The notes under the pieces: generated by a model
What the model was told of the DNA's origin: nothing
Database searches by the model: none
The model's input: only the letters and a program-made list of their open reading frames with translations
Shown here: positions 35,882 to 42,164 of the stretch, piece by piece
Position numbering within the stretch: position 1 is the first letter of the stretch
Layout of the letters: each line of letters begins with the position of its first letter
DNA from: Ectobacillus polymachus
GTDB taxonomy: Bacteria > Bacillota > Bacilli > Bacillales > Bacillaceae_G
Assembly: GCF_048159605.1 (NCBI RefSeq)
Contig: NZ_JBLREB010000001.1
Span: 1,984,001 to 2,048,000 of the forward strand
Reading direction: 5' to 3'
DNA length: 64,000 nucleotides
Position numbers and translations under genes: made by a program

Positions 35882-36103
35882 TTGAAATTTACAACCTCTC
35901 GTATGTTAACACGGATTAAGTCGATTTATATGTACATCAATGAAAAGGGCACGGTTACAACCCAGGATTTAGTGGATGAGTTCGGTATAACACCCAGAAC
36001 CATTCAACGAGATCTAAATGTGCTGCAGTTCAATGATTTGGTTTACAGCCCTAGTCGTGGCAAGTGGACGACAACAGGAAAGAGAGTGAGACTCACATCA
36101 TAA
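35882..36103 (+). CDS. ytzE: DeoR-type HTH protein YtzE
   Basis: A 73-residue protein consisting almost only of a DeoR-family winged helix-turn-helix (TRIKSIYMYINEKGTVTTQD, then DEFGITPRTIQRDLNVL near residues 29-45). It lacks the sugar-phosphate-sensing domain of full DeoR regulators. It starts with TTG after GTGGAGGAGTGG. The target and effector are unknown; it matches B. subtilis YtzE in size and place. It ends at a strong bidirectional terminator. Confidence 0.88.
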   Translation: MKFTTSRMLTRIKSIYMYINEKGTVTTQDLVDEFGITPRTIQRDLNVLQFNDLVYSPSRGKWTTTGKRVRLTS

Positions 36104-36192
36104 AAAAACGATTTTGTTATTTATAGACACACAGAGTCAGTGCAGCGGTCAAGTAGACCCTTAACCTTTGAATAAATATAACATTGTAACTA

Positions 36193-36258
36193 TTTTTTTC
36201 ATATGTAGCGATTGTTTAAAGGGCAATGGGCTTCCCTTTTGAACAATCGCTATTTTTA
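36193..36258. terminator. Bidirectional terminator of ytzE and ytzG
   Basis: An 11-bp stem TAGCGATTGTT / AACAATCGCTA with an inner AAGGG/CCCTT stem and flanking T- and A-runs lies between convergent genes. Confidence 0.85.
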
Positions 36259-36272
36259 GCTGAATCTACTCC

Positions 36273-36983
36273 CTATTCTCCTTTAAGTAAATACAATTCC
36301 TCATCTGTCAATTCACGATATTGACCGAGCTCTAACTCTTCATCCAATAAAAGTGGTCCCATTTCAATTCGTTTTAAATAAATAACTTTTTTGCCAACCG
36401 CTTCAAACATACGCTTCACTTGATGAAATTTTCCTTCTGTTATGATTAGTTCAATTTCAGAGATACGATTTCCCTGTAAAATAGTGAGCTCACCCGGTTT
36501 CGTCACATAACCATCATCTAACATCACACCATTCTGAAAGGCAATCCGATCATCTTCTGTAACAAGTCCTTCTACCTTAGCATAATATTTTTTTGGTACA
36601 TGCTTTTTAGGGGATAAGAGCTGATGTGCTAGTTTTCCATCATTGGTAAGAAGAAGAAAACCTTCTGTATCCTTATCAAGTCTTCCTACCGGAAAGGGTT
36701 GAAATACTGCATCTTCTGGCTCTAATAAATCGAGCACAGTTTGTTGCTCATCATCCTCTGTTGCCGAAATGACGTCCTTTGGTTTATTCATCATTAAGTA
36801 TATGAATTCTTTATATTCAACGGTTTCACCAAACACGGTCACTTCTTGAATAGTAACATCCACATGAGCTTTCGCATCCTTAACGGGAGATCCATCAATG
36901 CGGACTACTCCATCCTTTAGGAGTTTTTTTACTTCTTTTCTACTTCCATACCCCATATTAGCTAGAAACTTATCAATTCTCAT
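36273..36983 (-). CDS. ytzG: Ribosomal small-subunit pseudouridine synthase (RsuA family)
   Basis: A 236-residue pseudouridine synthase: an S4-like RNA-binding domain at the N-terminus (MRIDKFLANMGYGSRKEVKKLL), then the catalytic domain with GRLDKDTEGFLLLTNDG, where Asp103 of the RLD motif is the nucleophile. It resembles RsuA, which acts on 16S U516; the exact site is inferred. AGAAGGAGGAACAT precedes the ATG. It lies downstream of murJ. Confidence 0.9.
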   Translation of the reverse strand: MRIDKFLANMGYGSRKEVKKLLKDGVVRIDGSPVKDAKAHVDVTIQEVTVFGETVEYKEFIYLMMNKPKDVISATEDDEQQTVLDLLEPEDAVFQPFPVGRLDKDTEGFLLLTNDGKLAHQLLSPKKHVPKKYYAKVEGLVTEDDRIAFQNGVMLDDGYVTKPGELTILQGNRISEIELIITEGKFHQVKRMFEAVGKKVIYLKRIEMGPLLLDEELELGQYRELTDEELYLLKGE

Positions 36984-37017
36984 ATGTTCCTCCTTCTATT
37001 CTTTATATAAGTGGGAT

Positions 37018-37113
37018 CAGCTTATAAAGTGAAGTATCTTGTTAGGTAGTTAACCCCCACTTCCAGACTCTTCTCAAGAGTTTGGAAGTAGGGGCCTTCC
37101 TGTTGTTACATAG
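37018..37113. repeat. Degenerate bcr1-like repeat between ytzG and murJ
   Basis: TATAAAGTGAAGTATC, then AGTTAACCCCCACTTCC and its inverted partner GGAAGTAGGGGCCTTCCTG follow the order of the full repeat at 52724-52879, with many changes and no first hairpin. The CCCCCACTTCC / GGAAGTAGGGG hairpin may also stop murJ transcription. Confidence 0.5.
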
Positions 37114-37125
37114 CAGGATACATTC

Positions 37126-38775
37126 TTATGCTTGTTTGCTTACAAGCTTTATTTTTCGTCTAAATTTTGTTAGTAGTTTTTGAAGAAGTTCTTCCCCAAA
37201 AACATGTTTCGCAACATCCAATCGGATCGCTAAAAACACATATACTACCACGCCAATGCTACCTGCAATGCCCACGATGAGAAATGCATCTAATCGGCTG
37301 GCTGTATATGGAATAATAGTAGATAAAGCATTGTATATCAAGTTTGCACAAAATGCCATAAGGATTGTGATAACAGAAATTTGGAAGGTTCGTTTATAAA
37401 CACGTTCAAAACTGAAATGTAATTTCTGACGAATTTTATTATTTGCATAAATAATCGATGCGGCAAATCCTATTCCAGTCCCAAGAACACCGCCAATAGC
37501 ATCAAAGTAACGAATAAGTACCACATTACACATGATTTTTAGTACTACGCCTATAACTAATCCAATAATGGCATGCTTTTGCTGATTAATTCCTTGTAAT
37601 ATGGCTGCTGTAACGGAAAACAGGGCAAATAATAAAGCGACAGGCGCATACCACATAAGAACCTGTCCACCAAGAGGATCCGGATCATAAAACGCGCGAT
37701 AGATCGGATATGCAAGTAAAGACATCCCAACAACTGCTGGTAATGTCAAAAATATATTTACTTGAAATGCTTGTTCGATTTGATGTTGTAATGTTTTTAT
37801 TTTGTTCTCTGTATAGGATTTTGTAATCGCTGGGACAAGCGTTAAACTAAATGCAGTTGCAAGGGAGACAGGGATCATAATGAGCTTATGCGTCCACATC
37901 GTAAAAATTCCAAGAGCATGCTCCGCAATCGCTGCTTTTCCAGCTGCCTCCATTGCTTTATTAAATGTAAGGGTATCGATTTGCTGATACAAAGGAATTG
38001 CTAATCCTACCACAACATAAGGAATCGCATAGGCAAATAATTCTTTGTATAGCTGGGGAGTGCTAACGCTTGAAGGCACTACAGTTTGGGATTTTAGTAG
38101 CTTATCCATATGGTGTTTTCGTTTTACCCAATACCAGAGCAGTACGATTAATGCCCCAACAGCAGATACGAAAGCAGCAAATGTAGAAACCCCAACGGCT
38201 GTTGCAACTGACCCTTTTAATACACGTATGACAATATAACTTCCTACTAACAACATCGCAATGCGAATGATTTGTTCAATAATTTGTGAAACGGTTGTAG
38301 GCCCCATCGATTGATGTCCTTGAAAGAAGCCTCGAATTAAACTCGCTGCTGGTACTACAAGAAGGGCAAAGCTAACGAGCCTAATAATCATCGTTACATC
38401 TTGAGGGCTGTTTTCTAACGTATTATTCCCTAGCATCGCTTTAGCGAACAAAGGTGCACTCATATATAGAACGAGAAAAGATAAGATACCCATAAAGATC
38501 ATAAGCTTCATTCCTGAACGAAACATTCGCCTACTCGTCTCATAATCTCCTAGAGCATTGTATTTTGACACAAATTTAGAAACGGCAAGAGGAACCCCTG
38601 CAGTTGCAATGCTTAAAAAAATCTGATAAGGTACATAGCCATATGTATACAGTGTTCCGCCATTTGTACCTACAAGTTGGTGAAACGGAAAGACGTAAAT
38701 CATACCAAGAAATTTAACGAAAAAAGTCCCGAACGTTACAATAAGCGTTCCACGTACAAATTTGGAATCAGACAT
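37126..38775 (-). CDS. murJ: Lipid II flippase MurJ (YtgP, MOP superfamily)
   Basis: A 549-residue polytopic membrane protein with about 14 hydrophobic segments, of the polysaccharide transporter branch of the MOP superfamily. It is the orthologue by place and size of B. subtilis YtgP, identified as a MurJ-type lipid II flippase for peptidoglycan synthesis. Start at 38775 (MSDSKFVRGT), with GGGGGA seven bases upstream. Basic residues close both the N- and C-termini. SpoVB-like paralogues are the alternative, but gene order favours YtgP. Confidence 0.85.
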   Translation of the reverse strand: MSDSKFVRGTLIVTFGTFFVKFLGMIYVFPFHQLVGTNGGTLYTYGYVPYQIFLSIATAGVPLAVSKFVSKYNALGDYETSRRMFRSGMKLMIFMGILSFLVLYMSAPLFAKAMLGNNTLENSPQDVTMIIRLVSFALLVVPAASLIRGFFQGHQSMGPTTVSQIIEQIIRIAMLLVGSYIVIRVLKGSVATAVGVSTFAAFVSAVGALIVLLWYWVKRKHHMDKLLKSQTVVPSSVSTPQLYKELFAYAIPYVVVGLAIPLYQQIDTLTFNKAMEAAGKAAIAEHALGIFTMWTHKLIMIPVSLATAFSLTLVPAITKSYTENKIKTLQHQIEQAFQVNIFLTLPAVVGMSLLAYPIYRAFYDPDPLGGQVLMWYAPVALLFALFSVTAAILQGINQQKHAIIGLVIGVVLKIMCNVVLIRYFDAIGGVLGTGIGFAASIIYANNKIRQKLHFSFERVYKRTFQISVITILMAFCANLIYNALSTIIPYTASRLDAFLIVGIAGSIGVVVYVFLAIRLDVAKHVFGEELLQKLLTKFRRKIKLVSKQA

Positions 38776-38901
38776 TGGAAGATCCCCCACGTATTATAAA
38801 ATCTAACTTTTGTATTGTATCATAAAATATTAGCATTCGATAAGGACGTAACAGAAAACCATTATTTCTTTTTTTCTTTTATTCATGCTATCCTTGTGTA
38901 C

Positions 38902-38955
38902 ATAAAGTGAAACTTCCTCAAGGTGGAGTCTTACTGCCCGTTAAAGCGGGATAAA
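38902..38955. repeat. Miniature bcr1-like repeat upstream of ytfP
   Basis: CATAAAGTGAAACTTCCTC joins directly to AAGGTGGAGTCTTACTGCCCGTTAAAGCGGGATAAAA. These are the exact left and right ends of the full 52724-52879 element without its roughly 100-bp middle. It sits 20 bases before the ytfP start, inside the leader. Confidence 0.7.
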
Positions 38956-38974
38956 ATGTACAAGGGTGAAAAGA

Positions 38975-40243
38975 ATGAATTATGATGTAATTGTAATTGG
39001 CGGGGGGCCATCTGGCCTAATGGCAGCAATTGGAGCTGCTGAAAAGAAGGCTAAGGTGCTGCTGCTCGACAAAGGAGATAAACTAGGAAGAAAGCTTGCT
39101 ATTTCAGGTGGTGGCCGTTGCAATGTTACGAACCGTTTACCAGTAGATGAAATAATAAAGCACATTCCAGGAAACGGCCGATTTTTATACAGCGCGTTTT
39201 CCACTTTCAATAATGAAGATATTATTCAATTTTTTGAGAAGCTTGGAGTGAAGCTGAAAGAGGAAGACCATGGTCGAATGTTTCCTGTTTCCAATTCCTC
39301 ACAATCTGTCGTAGATGCTCTTCTTCATAGAATGCATGCGCTTCATATTCATGTACGCACAAATACTGCTGTGAAAACAATAGAATATAAAGATGGACAA
39401 ACATCGGCCGTTGTATTACAAAACGGAGAAATACTACCTGTAGAACACGTCGTAATCGCAGTAGGGGGAAAGTCCGTTCCACAAACAGGTTCAACCGGTG
39501 ATGGCTATGCTTGGGCAAAGAAAGCAGGACATACGATTACTGAATTGTTCCCAACAGAGGTTCCGATTTTATCTAATGAAACGTTTATTAAGGACCGTGT
39601 CCTGCAAGGGATATCCTTGCGGAATGTAGAACTGAGTGTTCTAAATCCAAAGGGCAAACCAGTAATTAAGCACAAAATGGATATGATTTTTACCCATTTC
39701 GGCCTTTCCGGACCTGCAGCACTAAGATGCAGCCAATATGTTATTAAAACGATGAAAAAGTATCAGGTACATCAAGTTACCATGAAAATTGATTGCTATC
39801 CAGAGCTATCAGAAGAAGCACTCTATCAGCAAATTATAGAGCGGATCCAGGAAGATCCTAAAAAAAGCGTAAAAAATCTGCTAAAAGGATTAATCCCAGA
39901 ACGATACTTACTATTTCTTCTTGAACGAAATGATTTACTATCCAACACAACTGCAGGCCAAGCTTCCCGTGAAATGCTACTCAGCTTTGTCCATGACTTA
40001 AAAGGATTTTCTCTTAACGTACACGGAACACAATCTATTGAAAAAGCCTTCGTAACAGGAGGCGGAGTATCCATCAAAGAAATACATCCAAAAGAAATGT
40101 CGTCGAAGCTTATGAAGGGCTTGTACTTTTGCGGAGAAATTCTTGATATTCACGGGTACACAGGCGGATACAACATTACGGCTGCATTTGTAACAGGAAG
40201 AATTGCTGGAATGTCTGCAGGAACCTATGCACTGCTAACATAA
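38975..40243 (+). CDS. ytfP: FAD-dependent oxidoreductase, HI0933/YtfP family
   Basis: A 422-residue flavoprotein of the HI0933/BaiN-like family. The N-terminal dinucleotide fold DVIVIGGGPSGLMAAIG (residues 4-20), GRKLAISGGGRCNVTN (near 41-56), a GKSVPQTGSTGDGYAWA block (near 168) and the C-terminal GYTGGYNITAAFVTGRIAG are intact. Start at 38975 after AAGGGTGAAAAGA; a GTG at 38966 lies in the ribosome site. The substrate is unknown. It ends at a terminator shared with cse60. Confidence 0.88.
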   Translation: MNYDVIVIGGGPSGLMAAIGAAEKKAKVLLLDKGDKLGRKLAISGGGRCNVTNRLPVDEIIKHIPGNGRFLYSAFSTFNNEDIIQFFEKLGVKLKEEDHGRMFPVSNSSQSVVDALLHRMHALHIHVRTNTAVKTIEYKDGQTSAVVLQNGEILPVEHVVIAVGGKSVPQTGSTGDGYAWAKKAGHTITELFPTEVPILSNETFIKDRVLQGISLRNVELSVLNPKGKPVIKHKMDMIFTHFGLSGPAALRCSQYVIKTMKKYQVHQVTMKIDCYPELSEEALYQQIIERIQEDPKKSVKNLLKGLIPERYLLFLLERNDLLSNTTAGQASREMLLSFVHDLKGFSLNVHGTQSIEKAFVTGGGVSIKEIHPKEMSSKLMKGLYFCGEILDIHGYTGGYNITAAFVTGRIAGMSAGTYALLT

Positions 40244-40249
40244 ACGAAA

Positions 40250-40295
40250 GATGACTGAAAAAGAGTACTTGTATTCTTTTCTCAGTCATCCTTTA
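40250..40295. terminator. Bidirectional terminator of ytfP and cse60
   Basis: GATGACTGA..AAAGA / TCTTTTCTCAGTCATC pairs between convergent genes and overlaps the cse60 stop. Confidence 0.75.
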
Positions 40296-40468
40296 TATAC
40301 TATCATAGCTGAAAAACAGTATATTTGATTTTCTTCATCATTATTTGAAACAGCGACTTGATATTTAATGTCTACTACACTCTCTTCGTCAACCTTCTTT
40401 AAAAAATTATTCATACATTCTTCTAAATCTTTTTCATGGCTTTCATCAAATACTTTTACTCGTATCAT
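40286..40468 (-). CDS. cse60: Sporulation protein Cse60-like
   Basis: A 60-residue protein, exactly the size of B. subtilis Cse60, a sigma-E-dependent mother-cell protein. It shows the family pattern V-K-V-F-x-E-(S/T)...FLKK...VVDIKYQVA. Function in sporulation is not defined. AAGGTGG precedes its ATG. It overlaps the 3' end of the next gene on its right by 23 bases, so both are probably on one transcript. Confidence 0.8.
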   Translation of the reverse strand: MIRVKVFDESHEKDLEECMNNFLKKVDEESVVDIKYQVAVSNNDEENQIYCFSAMIVYKG

Positions 40469-40706
40469 CTAAGCACCACCTTACATCTGACCGCTTTACA
40501 GAAGGATTCACATCTCTTCGCGTATCAATTAATCGATAAAAGCGTCCATTCTCAAAAATATAGCCATCTTCCAATACATATCGTTTTTCTAGAGAATTCA
40601 TATAAAATTTTCCAATCATAAATTTATTCGAATATAATTCCAAATAGTTCTCTTTAAACTTAGCCACCACTTTTTCTGTAATATCTATTTTTATAGTCCT
40701 TCCCAT
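40446..40706 (-). CDS. Unknown 86-residue protein upstream of cse60
   Basis: A short charged protein that I do not recognise; it begins MGRTIKIDITEKVVAKFKENY and has alternating beta-like and tyrosine-rich stretches (KRYVLEDGYIFENGRFYRLID). A strong GGAGGGGG ribosome site five bases before the ATG supports it. It overlaps cse60 by 23 bases. Coupling to cse60 hints at a sporulation role, but this is inference. No membrane segment is seen. Confidence 0.65.
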   Translation of the reverse strand: MGRTIKIDITEKVVAKFKENYLELYSNKFMIGKFYMNSLEKRYVLEDGYIFENGRFYRLIDTRRDVNPSVKRSDVRWCLDDTSKSI

Positions 40707-40805
40707 TTATTCCCCCTCCCTTCGTGTAAGGATTCTTTGATTTATTCTATTAATTCAGTTGAAATTTATGATAGGTTGCAAAAAATTTTACACAATTCTT
40801 AACAA

Positions 40806-40838
40806 ATAAAAAATCCAACATATTTGCTGGATTTTTTT
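40806..40838 (-). terminator. Terminator of the GerP-like small genes
   Basis: AAATCCA.CA / TG.TGGATTT arms are flanked by A- and T-runs, 25 bases beyond the last small ORF. Confidence 0.7.
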
Positions 40839-40862
40839 ACTTATGAAAGACAAGTATAATTT

Positions 40863-41036
40863 TTAAGTTTGTTTAGTCGGATCGATTTTTTTTCCATTTA
40901 CAGAATCATTGATAACCGGTCCGCCTGCTCCATTGATAGACTTTGTTGCATTTGTTTTTACTTCATTTACATGGTCCGTAATGCGTACCATACCGTTATT
41001 GTTTACAATAATAAATTTTTTTATCACTACTGTCAT
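40863..41036 (-). CDS. Small GerP-like protein (57 aa)
   Basis: An ORF reading MTVVIKKFIIVNNNGMVRI, then KTNATKSINGAGGPVINDS. The NG-x-G-G motif after a short beta-rich N-terminus resembles the GerPA/GerPF spore coat germinant-permeability family. It lies on the same strand and 62 bases after a second, better GerPF-like ORF, and shares its terminator. The ribosome site is weak (AGAGGGG, 12 bases from ATG). A coat or germination role is inferred from family resemblance and the neighbouring cse60. Confidence 0.55.
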   Translation of the reverse strand: MTVVIKKFIIVNNNGMVRITDHVNEVKTNATKSINGAGGPVINDSVNGKKIDPTKQT

Positions 41037-41098
41037 ATCGTATCTCGGCCCCTCTTCTCATCATCTCTATCAATGTATGCTAGTCGTACAAGAAGGGT

Positions 41099-41317
41099 TC
41101 ATCCATTAACGGGTTCATCTATTATTACCGGCGGATCAACTGAGGTGGTGTCAGTGATGTCACCGGGAGTTCGTTTTCCATTGACATACACTCCGCTATT
41201 CGATGCTCCAGAGCCATTACTTGTTTTTGAAACAGTAATGGAGTTTACATTGTAATAATTTCCGATATTTACTATACCTGTATTTGTGTGAATTTTTAAA
41301 TTCCGGATTTTAGTGAT
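41099..41317 (-). CDS. GerPF-like spore protein with non-canonical start (72 aa)
   Basis: The frame reads TKIRNLKIHTNTGIVNIGNY, then NVNSITVSKTSNGSGASNSG, closely the GerPA/GerPF pattern (short beta N-terminus, N-V-x-P/S, then GSGxSNxG), followed by a Pro/Asp/Ile-rich tail. GGAGG is seven bases before an ATC codon at the expected start; no in-frame ATG, GTG or TTG exists nearby. So either ATC/ATT initiates, or the start was lost by mutation. The coding frame is otherwise clean. Confidence 0.6.
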   Translation of the reverse strand: MTKIRNLKIHTNTGIVNIGNYYNVNSITVSKTSNGSGASNSGVYVNGKRTPGDITDTTSVDPPVIIDEPVNG

Positions 41318-41373
41318 TTTAATTCCTCCTTTGCATCCATTTGTATTAACCTATGCAAAAGAGAGCAATTTTC

Positions 41374-41688
41374 TCACGCAATTTGTAATTTTCCTTTGTA
41401 TTCATTCATACCGCCCACCATATTAAGAACACTATAGCCTCGTGCATACAAATAATAACAAACATGTTCACTTCGAATACCTGTCTTACAGATAATTATG
41501 TATTTTATGTTTTTGTAAAAATGAGACAATTTATTAGGTATATCGCCCATAGATATGTGAACCGCTTCTGGAATTTTTCCGTTTCGTATAATTTCTTCCT
41601 GTTCTCGAACATCCACGAGGAATAAAGTCTCTCCGTTTTCTAATCGTTCCCTAACTTCATCCGGTGTAATAGTTTGAAACGAAGGCAT
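41374..41688 (-). CDS. ytwF: Rhodanese-domain protein YtwF
   Basis: A 104-residue single-domain rhodanese (sulfurtransferase) with the active-site loop CKTGIRS (Cys67) and the N-terminal LVDVREQEE (near 24-32). It can carry a persulfide sulfur; the acceptor is unknown. Size and proximity to leuS match B. subtilis YtwF. AGGAGGGGATGA precedes its ATG. It is cytoplasmic. Confidence 0.88.
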   Translation of the reverse strand: MPSFQTITPDEVRERLENGETLFLVDVREQEEIIRNGKIPEAVHISMGDIPNKLSHFYKNIKYIIICKTGIRSEHVCYYLYARGYSVLNMVGGMNEYKGKLQIA

Positions 41689-41869
41689 TTCATCCCCTCC
41701 TAAAGTTTACACTACAATAATAGTAACAATAGCAAAAAAAGGAAGTAAAGGGGGAATTAGAATTTTTTTATTTTAACCAGAAAAATGTTACAAATAATCG
41801 AATACACTCTACAAAAATTGAGAATAAATTGCATTATCTCCTACAAATCGACATCAGAGTCGGTTTCAA

Positions 41870-41914
41870 AAAAAATGAAACGGCCTTTCCCCAATAAAAA
41901 TTGAGAAAGGCCGT
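41870..41914 (-). terminator. Terminator of the 36-residue basic ORF
   Basis: CGGCCTTTC / GAAAGGCCG arms run leftward into TTTCATTTTTTTT. The interval 41700-41870 to its left holds no feature I can support. Confidence 0.8.
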
Positions 41915-41969
41915 AACTTACTATATTCTTGAAGGGTTATGTGCAAAACCCCTCTTTAAATACTCTTAT

Positions 41970-42080
41970 TTATTTACTTTTTTTGATTTGCTTTTGTTTT
42001 CCCTCAGAGAAATTCGAAGAATCGTTAAAGTTCGGTTGCTTCTGACCGCTATTGTTACTTCTTCCCTTGCCCTTTGCCAT
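41970..42080 (-). CDS. Small basic, Asn/Gln/Lys-rich protein (36 aa)
   Basis: The ORF MAKGKGRSNNSGQKQPNFND continues into a Lys/Gln-rich end. A textbook AAAGGAGG ribosome site lies eight bases upstream and a strong terminator follows, so it looks like a real gene. Composition (Gly, Asn, Gln, Lys; no hydrophobic core) is like minor small acid-soluble spore proteins such as SspN/SspO-type peptides, but I cannot assign it to one. It is just downstream of leuS. Confidence 0.65.
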   Translation of the reverse strand: MAKGKGRSNNSGQKQPNFNDSSNFSEGKQKQIKKSK

Positions 42081-42164
42081 AATACATTCCTCCTTTATAC
42101 ATGAAGTTAAGTCTAGTATGTGTGAACAAGCCATAACTTATGTTAAAAAAGGAGGACCTGATTA

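Noticed and set aside
40869..41255. 128-aa plus-strand ORF beside ytwF
   Set aside because: It is antisense to the two GerP-like minus-strand ORFs, which have family motifs; this one has none.
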